Source: Amyloporia xantha (taxonomy: Eukaryota; Basidiomycota; Agaricomycetes; Polyporales; Adustoporiaceae). From it: a DNA stretch of 64,000 bases. This document shows positions 46,487-58,041 of this stretch, in pieces (position 1 is the stretch's first letter; every line of letters begins with the position of its first letter). A program made the translations under genes and the position numbers. Under the pieces are notes generated by a model. It saw only the letters and a list, made by a program, of their open reading frames with translations, had not been told where the DNA came from and did not search any database. The stretch spans positions 1,054,001 through 1,118,000 of the forward strand of contig JAYKKR010000005.1 of the NCBI GenBank assembly GCA_036971615.1, given 5' to 3'.

Positions 46487-47683
46487 TTACGCTGCATCGC
46501 TGTCGACCAACGTCCACGAATTATTATCGCTCTCTCTATACCCCGTGTTTTCCGGGGGTTGTATAAATACGTTGTGATAGAACGTCGTGAAGACTGCTGT
46601 AGGGGATATCTTAAGACGGTGTTGATGATGATGGTCGGAAATTGAGCCTTTGAGCTATCATAGTGGCTGCTCACCGTAATCTGTTTGTTGTATATTCCCC
46701 CATATCCGAGGCTTCTTAATGTACAGTCGGCTAATGATTCCACGTAGTCGTCTATCGTCGTGTCTGCGATATCTATCAAAGGTCGTATTGCTGTGTCTGC
46801 GCGGATACAATGTAGTCAGATTGAATGCAATATGCGCTTACTAGATAACTGCGTACCGCGAAGGAATGTTTGTTCCAGTTTCACGGCGTCCCGCACTAAC
46901 GCATGCACAGCGGAGGAGATCGCTTGCTCTGACAGATAACTGTGTATGGTACACGCGAAGTGTACGTGTCGCTCTTTATCCTGCATAATACGCTCCGTAG
47001 TGAGGCAGAACTCCGGCATCACGTCTTTCCTTCTGAGCTGAAGTACCACGAGAGGCAAAGATGAATATAGAATTGTTTCAGCGACGACGAACGCGACGAG
47101 TCGTATGGGCAGTGCAAAATCTTTCTTGGAAGTCCACTGGCGGGCCCAATTGGTCTTTGCTTGTATCGTTGGTGTGCATCGTATCGAATCGAGCGACATC
47201 GTTGTTCAGTGACATCGCCTATAAGTGTACTGATCCACTTGGAATTTACTTCGTAGTGGACGTTCTCGCTGCTGTATGGTAAAAAACGATTACGTTACCG
47301 ATAACCACGTAACTTACGTCATAATCTGGAAACCGTAGAAGCAGCGGGCCTCTGCGATTTCAATTTCCTCAAAAAAATCATGCGCGAACTGTTTGTGCGT
47401 TGTGGTGTCCGATGCCGTCATGAATGCCAGGATAACACTGAGAGCGAGGCTCTCCGCGTCGGCGAGCTTTGCCGACCAGTGTAACACGTCCGCTGTAGTG
47501 TCGCTCTCTTCTGCTGTCCAGAAGTGAGTTAACGATGTTTTATACTGCTGCCATAGCTGTTTTATCGGTCGTTAAGCAGAGCGTTACAACGATTTCACGC
47601 GTACCCACCTCTGTAAACTTTATCGGAAAAAGCACGAATCGTGATGTCTCGACGTTTGTAGGGACTGTTGTCTGGTCTTCCAT
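46487..47683 (-). CDS. divergent class I ribonucleotide reductase small subunit (R2)
   Basis: R2 makes the tyrosyl radical passed to R1. The exons, minus strand, are: 47683-47609 (ATG; FVLFPIKFTE), 47556-47318 (LWQQYKTSLTHFWTAEE, SVILAFMTASD, EARCFYGFQI), 47271-46857 (SENVHYEVNS, NWARQWTSKK, VVAETILYSSL, QDKERHVHFAC, DAVKLEQTFL) and 46796 onward (YVESLADCTLRSLGYGGIYN). Introns are 46-60 bp. Against class I R2, the ligands D84, E115, H118, E204 and H241 (E. coli numbering) are kept. The position of E238 is Lys (RDEGLH becomes QDKERH), and radical Y122 is Asn (codon 47244-47246). One base is missing near 47200 (by phase). The 3' exon is unclear, but a frame ending NNSWTLVDSD before TAA 46487-46489 recalls the R1-binding tail. 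Normal radical formation looks impossible. Confidence 0.87.
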
Positions 47684-48519
47684 TCCCGATGCGATTAAGA
47701 AGAATACGGGTTCCTGCGTTCGTGCTTTCCGGTGGTAGGTGAGGATGCACGATTTTATGACCAGCTTAAGTAGGTTCAGCGTAGTGAGCGGTGTGCGTAC
47801 CTGTTATTCTCGACACAGCTGTTTAGTTTAGGACAGATAGTTGATGCTGGTAGTACTATTTGGTTTGTGGCCGAGCAAGAGTATTACTTGTGTTGTCTGA
47901 CGTCTTCACCTTTCATTGCGTGTATTCCACGTAATGACTATGTCGTGTCTGATTTGTAAGGTGGCGGTTCAACTTAGCGAGAGTTGATGTGTTCGTTCGG
48001 TATGTAGCGTTTAGTAAGGTGTATTACGTGGCCGTATTTGTTGGCGTCAGCTATAGTACGTTCGTACTAACGTGTTCCTTGGGTACCAGCGACGGTCCGC
48101 AGAGATTAAAGGTTTCGTCCAGCGACATTTCCTTTCTACATAAAGGCGCGAAAGCGGAAGTAGCCCCTCGTGAGATATTGTGAAGCGGAAATAGACGCCC
48201 AATAGTAAGTGTCGTACCTATCGTATCGTGTCAAAGTATGGCTGTATCGAGCTTACCCGTATCACTCCAGTGTCTTTTGAGTCGCGGATAAATGAAGATT
48301 ACTCTGATGATGAAGATCTTATTGCTGTCGACGGTGCGGCGAAAGCTGCCGTACTCCGGAGCTTGTTTAACATCGTGCTAGATGCCGTTCGCGGACTTGC
48401 GTATTCTATGGGAGGGGAGACGACCTGTGATTGTCAGTGCACTCTCATCTTTATGATTGAGACAGTACTGATTCGGTGTCGGGTATATCGCGTAAACCAT
48501 GTGCTTTCTGTTATTGTGA
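47684..48519 (+). other. spacer between R2 and the Helitron
   Basis: Holds a plus ORF from 48228 (MSKYGCIELTRITPV, then an acidic DYSDDEDL segment) that could be an upstream exon of the Helitron protein but is in another frame, plus a 64-codon ORF at 47989. The Helitron 5' end (TC after an A or T) cannot be fixed from one copy. Confidence 0.3.
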
Positions 48520-51500
48520 ATGCTGTTATCATATACGGTTCTTATGCGTGCATTTTTCATATGCGTACGGGCAGTTCGTTGCAGGCGAGTTGTCGCGTCG
48601 GGTACATCTGTCGCTGTCGACATTGGCACGGTGTCCTGGCAGTATATTAATTCCAGCGCGGCGTTTAAAACGGTCTTGCCCTCCGGTTACGATGTTCGGT
48701 GCTGTGGCGTACGTGAGGGAGATATAATTCTGGATCGTGTGTTGCGTGAAGTGCTGAATGGGTTTGACTTTTGGCGATCCGGTCAGTTAAGGGAGGTTTG
48801 TGTTAGTCACGGTCTAAAAGTGCGACGCGTCGATGGCGTACCTAAACTCATTGATCTCCTTAATAGTCATGTCTGCGTGGATAGCTGTATAGGGATGTCG
48901 TATGCGTTTACTATTTTGCCCTGTCAGCGCGATATCGTGGGGACATACGGAACGCACTCTAAACCTGCAATCGATGGGCGTGGTGGTGAGAATGGGCAAC
49001 GCGTGAAATCTGCGCACGCTATGACTGGTTGTTTCGCAGTGTCAGACAAAACTTTGAGACACCGTATTATACAGGAGTGGCAGTCTGTTATGTCAACGAA
49101 GAACGTCCGTCCTGTTGTGTGTTCAGTCTGTGCTAGGTGTCGTCCTCCGGATAAAATGTCTCTAGTACATGCGTCTGCGATAGATTTATCGTTGTTATGT
49201 AACAATGACTTACCGGAGCACTTACGTCCGACGAATTACAGCATCGATGTCTATCAAGGCGCAATTCTGCATTCGAAGGGCATGCGTGACAGTAATGCGC
49301 TCGGTCTCTTGGATGTTTGCCGTTCTTGTAGTGACGACTTAATCGTGCGACGTCAAATGCCGAAGTTCGCGCTGGCGAATTGCTTGTATTATGCGCGTGA
49401 GAAACTGCCGCCTGCGGTACTAGATGCGTTCCAACTAGCTACGAGATGTGAGTTAGCTTTGATTTCGAGAGCACGGGCTAGTAGAATATCCTTTAAGTTT
49501 AGTGAAGTGCGAAAAGAGGAGGGTGGGGAGGTTAACACTAACGATGAGGATGCACAACGTCGATTTGATCTGTCGCAAGGATGTATTCGAGGTAACGTCA
49601 TGGTTGTTCCGAATGATTCGACTTGTCTGAATGGTATGCTTCCGCCTGCGGATGATGTCATTAGAGATACTATCTGTGTGGTTTTTGTTGGGGCAAGTAA
49701 GCCTACGCGTGAGACTATTGAAAAATTGAGTCCTATGTTGGTGCGCAAAAGTCGAGTCAAAGTGATGATTGATTTTTTGGTTCGAAATAACCCTTACTAC
49801 GTAGTGTCCTCGACGTTTTCGGGTTTTAACCAAGCGAAATTTAGATTTACTGTTTGGGCCCGACACCACTGATGTTGATGAAGGTGTACCATGCGCTATT
49901 GAGATTGGATGCCTAGAGGACAATACGGCAGTCGAAAGTGCTGTAGCAGATTATACCCCGCGAAATGATATAGCGACGGGGCCTCTTCCGGGTGATGACA
50001 TGCTCCTGGAAAACGTAGGATACACAATGGGAGAACATACAATTTTCAGTTATCAGGAAATGAAGATGAAAGCTCTATCACACTGTCTGAGTGGGGGTCG
50101 TTACATCAAGTCTAGTACTGGAGGGAGGTTTGTTCCTGATTTCGAGAATCCCCGTCTTTTATCTTGGTTGTTCCCGCATCTGGATCCATGGGGGATAGGG
50201 GGATTTTTCCATCCGAATAGGCGACGTCAGCTCAGTTTGGAGGAGCAATTGTCGTACCTCCTGTCAGTCGTTGATTCCCCTTTTGAGAGGGACGAGACGT
50301 TTGCCTTCGTTTATTACAATATTCGTCAGAAAAAGATGGTGCGCGACTTTATGAATTTTAAAGTTAAGGCCTTGTTGCACGAACGTGTGGTGCACGATTT
50401 GCTGGCTGTCGATGTTGCTCTTCTGAATAGCATGATATCTAAGAGCAAAGATGGACAGCGTTACGTACCGCAGAGTGAACAAGAAAAGTCCATACTGGCG
50501 TTGTTGTCACGTGTAAGCCTGGTTGGTCGTGATATTCCAGGTACAGCTGCTCATAAATTGACGCTTAAGTAACCAGATCCGTGCATTGATTACCTTCAAA
50601 GGCACCCCTAATTTGTTTATAACTATCAACCCAGCTGATGTTGACCATCCTCTTGTTCGTATCTTTGCAGGAGAAGATATCGTACTTGAAGATGCGACTC
50701 GGGCGAGGATCTGTCTGAATGGCATCGAAAGCTTTTGGTTGCCCGTAAGCCCGCCGCGTGCGCTTTGTTTTTTGACAAAATGATAAGCAGTTTTGTGAAT
50801 ATAGTCCTTCGATACGGTCGGGAGATGTTGGTTTATTTGGGGTATGCGATGGTTATTACGGCACAGTTGAAACCCAAGGTAGGGGTGCGTTACATTGTCA
50901 CATGCTCGTATGGCTACGAGGGCAGCCGTCACCGCAGGTACTACGAGATAAGATGAAAGAATCCGATGTGTACAGGCAGGAGGTTTTCGATTGGTTAGAA
51001 TCGATAATTAAATGTGAACCACTTGGTACGACGGAGGTAGTAGTAGAAAGCGACGGTAAAGCACTCCCTATCCCTAATCGTAAACTTGAGACGGGCAATC
51101 CTGATCCTGGAGCTATCGCTCTCCCGTCGATTGCCAGTCTGAGTGTCACTGACTTCGACGCGCAGTATGAATATTTTGTGAATGAGCTAGTGAAAGAGTA
51201 CAACTGGCACAAGCATACCGGCACTTGCTGGCGATATCTCCGGAAGGGTGAAGAGAAGGTGGATGCGAACTGTAGAATGCGAATTGATGGTTCGACTCGT
51301 CTGCAGACGGCTGTAGACGAAGAGACAGGTTCCATTCTTCTTCGCAGGTTACACCCGCGTATCGCATGTTACAATGATACTGTGCTCTTTTTGTTACAGT
51401 CCAACATGGATATAAAATTTATTGGGTCTGGAGAGGGAGTGAAGGCGTTGCTTTATTATATTACCGATTATATCACCAAGTCTCCGTTGTCGACTCATGT

Positions 51501-54500
51501 GGGTTTGGCGTCGTTGGCGTATGCTATTCAGCGAAATAACAGTAAATACAAGTGGTCGGACGACGAAATTCCACAAACACAATATAAGGGTGCGGCGACC
51601 GTGCTAGTGAACGCCATGATGTCACGGCAGGAAATATCACACCAACAGGTTATGAGTTATTTAGTAGGAGGAGGGGATTTTTACGCTAGTCACCGATTCC
51701 GAGTGTTGCATTGGGGATCTATTGATCGTTTATTTCAATTGGCCTATAAGGAGAACTACCGTTCAAATGGTGCGTTTCACCAAACCAGCGAGGATCACGA
51801 TGTATTAAGTGATACAGTAGCGGTCGATGCGGGCGTTCCTGATGTCATGCGGGAGTGTCCACCTGGTACAGAGATAGGAGGTGTAGCGCGGGTCTCATTA
51901 GCAGATGACGGCGATGGTTATGGCAACCGTGGTGATGTCGAAAGCTGCTATCGAGAAGATGAAGTGCAAGACGAAGAGAGTGTTACACTCGTGTTAGGTA
52001 GCGGGTCCATCTCGTCGGTCAATCAACAGCAAGACTACATCTATCGCGATGCTGGCCTTGGTTTTGGGGATATTTGCTTGTATGAGTTCGTCGGCACTGT
52101 GGAGAAGATAAGTAGGCTGTCTGAAAGTACTCGCACCGAAAAGAGGCGTGTGACAGGCAATAATAATGGTAGGAAACCTACTCCGCGCGGCCAGTTGTTA
52201 GCTCCGCATCCGCAGGCTGTAACTCATATCTTGCGTAAACGATCACGGTGGCTGGTGCCGGTTCTTTTAGGTGATCCTGCTCCGAGTTTCAATCGTTCAT
52301 CGTCGGATAACGAGCGGTGGTGTCGTATGATGCTCATATTATTCGTGCCGTGGAGGGTACCTACAGATCTAAAGGCTGCGTCTGAAAAGTGGTCGGAAGC
52401 GTACAAACGTTTAAAGAACGTTATTGACGATTACCATAAGACTATCATGACCCATATGAACGTCCTGTCAGAGTGTCGAGATGCGCGAGATGAATTCAGT
52501 ACCGCACGTCGTCGCGACTTCCGCAATGTTGGCGAATTTGTACAAGATGACGAAAGGGGGGGGGTCACTGTTGAGAATGACGATGATTGCGACGCAGCAA
52601 TGTTTGCGGAGCTCGAAGGCGCGGTTGATATGCGAGCTAATGAGTTCAGTCCTGGCGCTTTGGAGAGTACTTTAGATTCGAAACTTGGGGTACGAACGAG
52701 AATGGCGTTGGATGCATGCTTTTCTACCTTTACCCGTGAAGAAAGCCATTGCGATGGAGAGTCGGCCACAGTGTGTTCGGAAGATGATCCGCGTTTATAC
52801 CATGAAGCTGCCGTAATGCGAGGGTTGCGAAAACGCAAGCTGCTCAGTAGCAATGAAGGTGGGGATGAAGTCGTAAGTTCCGCTAAACGGCGTCGACGAT
52901 CAGTTGAACCCAATATGACGGTATCGTCACTGGCGGCTGTCAGCTCAGCAGAGCGTGACCATGACGTGGTATATGCGCGTAAATTCCACTTTGCTGTGGA
53001 ACAGATTGTGCAGAGTATGCACTTGCATGACAATCCCGAACAAGAACGTGCTTTCCGCATCGTAGCTAACCATCTACGTGATGATCGTAAGCAACTTTTG
53101 ATGTACGTTCCTGGGGTAGGAGGCACGGGGAAGACGCATGTTGTAAAAGCTATCTTACAACTGTTTCACGCAGTTGGTAAGAGGAATGAGATCTTGGTCG
53201 GAGCGCCCACGGGTGCAGCAGCGAGGCTAATAAACGGACATACAATTCATTCTTTACTCATGATATCAAGTCGTAAGCGGAAAGATTTTACCGAGCTCAG
53301 ATCGCTGTGGAGAGGCGTACGGTATCTGATTATCGACGAAATATCAATGACAGGGGCCGAGCTACTGAGTAAAGTCTCGGAACATCTCAAGCAAGCCAAA
53401 GGCGAAGATTGCACCCTCGCGACGAAGCCGTTTGGTGGTGTGAATATGATATTTATGGGTGACTTTGGTCAGTTAAAACCGGTGCAGGCTCACGCATTGT
53501 TTAGTTATGCATTGGTCAACAACCCGGGTTTTAGGGAAGCTCGTGACTGTGATGGTATATCTGCAATGATCGGCGCATGTTTATGGCGGCAAGTGGATAC
53601 AGTTGTCGAATTAGTGAAGAACCAACGGCAAGGCGATGATCTTGTATATGCATCTATGTTAGGGCGGTTACGGTTGGGGAAATGTAGTAGAATCGAAATC
53701 GATGGTAACCGCAGTGATTTTGATTTGTTACGTGGGAGGGAATTGCAAGTACTGAGCCGCGGTAACCCAGAGGTGCTTCAAAAGTTTCGTGGGGCGCCAG
53801 TGATAGTTGGTTCCAAGGTTCTGCGTGATATAATCAACGCTAGATTGCTTGCACACCATGCATCGGATCTGAAACAATCCGTACACTTATATCACGCTGT
53901 GGATACACATAAAGGGAGTCGCTTTACCGAGGACGTGCAGTCGTGTGTCTGGGGCTTACCGTCATCTGTCACCGATGATGCGTTGGGTCGGATTCCTTTG
54001 TTTGCGGGAATGAAAGTGATGGTGCAAGATAATCTCGCATTCGATCGTGGTATCGTGAACGGTGCAGAAGGTATCGTTCGTGATATTCGTTATTACTGCG
54101 ACCAGAAGGGACGAAGATTTCCATTAGTAGTCTACATTCAAGTCAGCGGAGCGGGCCGTATTACAGATGAACTTGAAGATGATATCATACCCATATTTCC
54201 CCGGAAGACTACGTTCCGATGTAAATTACAGTCGGCGGACGTGAACAGTATCGATCAGTAACTCGCCTTCAGCTACCCTTGCTACCGGCATATGCGTATA
54301 CTGACTATAAGAGTCAAGGAAAATCATTGGATGTCGCCATTGTTGACATCGAAAGCGCCAGGAGTTTACAAGGTGTGTATGTAATGCTTAGTCGAGTGCG
54401 TTCTCTTCAGGGCCTCGCAATATTGAGACCGTTCTCGGCATCCAAAATATATGGGCAGATATCGGGAGAATTAAGAGACGAATTAAAGAGGTTACAAGTC

Positions 54501-54587
54501 CTCGACGAGGAGACTAGACTCGCGTACGATCTCGAATGCGCTCTTAGTATGCACGGTGATGACGGTACTTTCGAAACGCAGGAGTAA
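48520..54587 (+). CDS. Helitron Rep/helicase transposase, full length with frame breaks (copy 2)
   Basis: Rolling-circle transposase of about 2,000 residues. Order: N-terminal SAP-like segment LREVCVSHGLKVRRVDG (about 48800); a Cys-containing DUF6570-like domain with VCSVCARC and SGFNQ (49110-49830); Helitron-like N-terminal domain with GTAAHKLTL and NLFITINPADVDHPLVR (about 50540-50670); Rep HUH motif LHCHM (50890-50904); catalytic tyrosines in YYITDYITK (51454-51480); Pif1-type helicase with Walker A at about 53116-53142, matching copy 1. The frame breaks at about 49857, 50572, 50715-50735, 50828 and 54230. The last is absent from copy 1, which shows that at least some breaks are single-base errors or very recent. 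All catalytic motifs are present, so the parent element could be active. Pif1-type helicase fusion and the AHKL...FITINPAD style are typical of basidiomycete Helitrons. Confidence 0.93.
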
Positions 54588-56660
54588 AGATAAAAAGGGT
54601 ACGACGTGCTGTTCTAGGGACGGAGGAATGGTTGGAAGGAGTGGAGACCAGTGTTGAATGTCGGTGTTACGGGAAGTAAAAGATAGCGGTGTGTTTTCGC
54701 TCGCTGGGAGGGTCGGGGTGGGGGTACAAACCGGGTGGTCCGTAAAGGGAAAAAGAAACGGGCGCTAGGGCAAATGACAGTCACGTGGTGTCGCGTTGTG
54801 GGGCGCACAGAAGCTGTCTGCGTTGCACTCGACGAGTCCAACAGTAGTCTTGGTGCGTGACAATCGTCGTATGGTCCGGGGTGTGGCTGCTTGTTTATTG
54901 GGTTTATGGTTCGACCGTGATGGTCGTAGGTCGGACATCACTTTGGTTGTCTTCGCGGCCGTTGTAGCATCGTGTGTCACAGCTGTGCTTGCTAATTACT
55001 TGGTCGGCAAACGGTCCTTATACTTGCCTCTGCTGTTGATTGTTGTCAAGATATCCGTGAGGTGCGTTTGCTTTGTTTTACAACTGCTGATTGTCCGTAA
55101 TATGTATATTCTAACTTGGGGTTTCCCTTCTTGTAGCATCTGTGGTGATGCGTATGGAAATGGCGATCTATTACTGTCCGCGGAGGATTTAGGAGTCGTT
55201 TCGTGCTCTATGTGACGTCAAAGCGATGATTCACAGTTATACCGTGATTTGCGATGAGCTCGCGGTGGACGAGGGTGACATTGAATGTATGTACAGCCTG
55301 CCTTGTTTCTAATGGTATTGGTTTATCTATCTGACGTGCGTTATCTGACGATATAATTTTCTTTCACGCAGAACTCGGACGTTGCGTCGGCGGAGATCAT
55401 ACATACGGCTTTTACGCTTTTTGTGTACAGTATCGTTGGTTACAGGAGTGACGATGATGGGGTCGACATACTAGTCAAAGGAAAGGAATCTGATGTGCGA
55501 TGTCTCTTGTCTGCAGGTGATTGAAGTGTGAGGGTTACCTTGTGGTGATAAGGCAAAAGGCGAGCAATTTAAGTGGGAGCAAGTCGCGGGGTTTCTAGAG
55601 ATGTAGAGATGAATGCAGAGCCGTCGTGTGTATATTCTGATATGGGGCGTAGGCGGTCAGTCAAGTGTTCCGCGGGACGGTGCGTGTATGGCCATTTACA
55701 CCTCTGTCCCTTTCGTGGCAACTATGAGGTAGTCGATACCTTGTCTCACGTCGTGGTCAGATGACAGGGTGACGTCTTTAGGTATCTTTTGTGTATCAGC
55801 AAGCTATCGTTTGAGCGGAGGTCGTTGGATGATGAGGAACTGCGTGTCCTTCCTGTAGTTTCGTATGTTTCTGCTCCGTGTGTTCGTGTCGCGTCCCTAC
55901 CGTTTCTGTTTGCTGTATTCTAAATAGTCTGGATGTTTGCTCGCCGGTTCCCGTTTGTTGACTGTCTGTGTGAATAAGGGGCGTGGGGAGTATGTATTAT
56001 TGCCGTTCTCAATTCTCAATAGGTCTGCATTGTAAAATTAATGCCAGAAGTATGACTGCGTCTTAGTTGCAATAACAGAGGGACGGGTTTGTCATGCGGT
56101 TGACATGCTATTTGAGTGTCTAGCTGAGTGCGATGTCCTCGTAATGTACTAGGGTGTGGCAGAAACGGGTTTCAACTTTCATTTCATATACTCTGATCTG
56201 CTACCATGCCGCACTCGCTGATCTTACGAAAGCGTCGTGATAGCTGCATGTTGTTCTACTTTCGTAGGCACATGGGAGGTTGCGATGCTTCAGATCTTCC
56301 GCTTACCCTTTCCTATAGCTCTCCGGCCTCGACGGATATTACCGTTCTCATCAACGTCATCCCCATCCATCGGTATATGAGGCGGTATCGCGTTTTCATC
56401 GACTTCGATTGGTCGTTTACGCTTCGCGTGATCGACGGATTTGTCGTCAACAGGAAGCAAAGGAGCGGTTGTGCCGGAAGGTCCACTCGCTGGCAACCTC
56501 GCGTAAGAACGTAGTTAGACGTATTGATCACGGCATTGCTTACTGGCATTGTCGTTCATGATTACGTCGTCCCTAAAGTTCGGCGGGGTAGGCGGCCAGA
56601 CCAGCGTATCATCACTATTATCACTTTGTTGGTCTTCTACGTACTCTTGAGTTGTACTAC
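54588..56660 (+). other. Helitron downstream region; no certain gene (copy 2)
   Basis: Same content as 2460-4533. Here the hydrophobic ORF (54796-55215, 139 codons) continues past an extra C into CSICGDAYGNGDLLLSAEDL, which suggests that in copy 2 the frame passes over a possible acceptor (CTTGTAG) into the next exon-like stretch. Not assigned. Confidence 0.35.
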
Positions 56661-58041
56661 CTAGCATTTTTTTACTTGATTGGTCTCTGTCGATGTCGTC
56701 GTCGGAGAGAAATAATGTGGTATCGTCATCTCCTGCGGAATTGAGGGATACGACGTGCGTTTGTTGAAATGTGTCAATAGTGTGATGTTTTCGATAGTGG
56801 CGGGTAACTCACTGAGATTAATTTCTTCTCCATCACTAAACGGTCGTCGCACAGATTCATCGACGCTTGGAGCTTCGGGGGGCTTGGTCTCCAGCAGATC
56901 AGCCGGAATGCATCCTACACGAATGAATTCCCTCGGCGTGAATTGTGGAGTCCAAGCTGCTTGTCCTACTGAGAGTGTGATGGTGAATGAAAACCATACT
57001 ATATCTCCGCGGTTGAATTGGGCCGGCTTGCATTTAGATATGTCCTGTACTCTGCCATCGGAATATTCCCAGAATGTGGGCCGATCAGGATTGGGGAAAA
57101 AACTCGGCGCCGAGTCAATTCCGGTCTTGATCCATGGATGAATGTCATATTTGACGCGTTTTTCATCCTTTGCATTAAACGGATATCGTTTGATAAACAC
57201 CGGTGCTTGCAATATATAACGATTGTTTGTTGTAGAGTCTGTGCTTTGCTGCCAGGGCCGTCGCTTTTTATCGCCGACGTTGAATTCGGGAACAGACGCC
57301 GCGTAGAGTTCGACGATCTGATCGGTATGTCAGCTTGTTGTACGACATACGTGATTACCGCATTATCGGCGATGATGAAGCAGTGACTACTTACTGATTG
57401 TAGATCATATATTGCTTTATGTTTACTGGTATCGATGGCGTACGAGAACGTACATCTGTAACCAACATCTCGTTGACTTCAAGTTGAGAGGGTTAGAATG
57501 TATGTAGGTTACAAATTCATCCAACCGACTTACATACGCCCTTCCGGTAGGTTTTCGGGTGGCATGGCTCCAGGGGGTACATAGTTACCGGTCATAACAG
57601 GGAGTTCCATGCCCATATTCCGGTAAGATGAAATACCGCCATGGACTTCTCGCCGATGGGGTGAATCTGTATAGAACAGTGTGTAAGCAACAACATAGCA
57701 AGCTTGCGTGAAATGCTCACCGTCCAAGTGGAAGGATGATTGGACCTCAGTTCGATAATGGGTGCTTTCGTGTGAGTAGAAGCGAATGCGCGGAACGGGT
57801 CGAGGTCGCCAACTCGGAACGACTTGCGATCCCAGATAGCGATCTGTTCAGCTACTTCTTCCATGTTGGAGGTGTCTGCTTGACGGTAGAAGTTGCCTGT
57901 GGTGCAGTTCTTATGTAGCGTCGTGAAGCGTCTGTCGGTATGGCAAGATAGGTTGCAAGAGTTGGTGAATTTTCGAGATGACATTTCCGTCCGCGTCATC
58001 AGTCTTGAACACTCTGTCGTACGCTTGTTCGGATTAGTCAT
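56661..58041 (-). CDS. conserved basidiomycete protein of unknown function (copy 2, open)
   Basis: Better copy of the gene at 4534-5909. The long 3' exon is open from about 57330 to its stop at 56661, with LYAASVPEFNVGDKKRR, PVFIKRYPFNAKDEKRV, FFPNPDRPTFWEYSDGR and PQFTPREFIRVGCIPADL, then a variable Ser/Thr-rich tail. The middle exon (about 57720-57540) reads VHGGISSYRNMGMELPVMTG and ends at donor GTATGTAAG. The upstream exon reads EQIAIWDRKSFRVGDLDPF and ends at GTGAGC near 57717. I estimate at least 300 residues. The DPFR..., GxxxxYRxMGMxLP and RGDxVWFSF elements recall an uncharacterised Agaricomycete family; no function is known to me. Confidence 0.62.

Noticed and set aside
46487..47683. 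R2 as a metal-free class Ie enzyme
   Set aside because: The Glu-to-Lys change fits, but the tyrosine that becomes the DOPA radical is Asn here.
46487..47683. R2 as a plain pseudogene because of the frameshift near 47200
   Set aside because: Only one base is missing, at a rate expected from the errors seen between repeat copies; the other exons and splice phases are intact.
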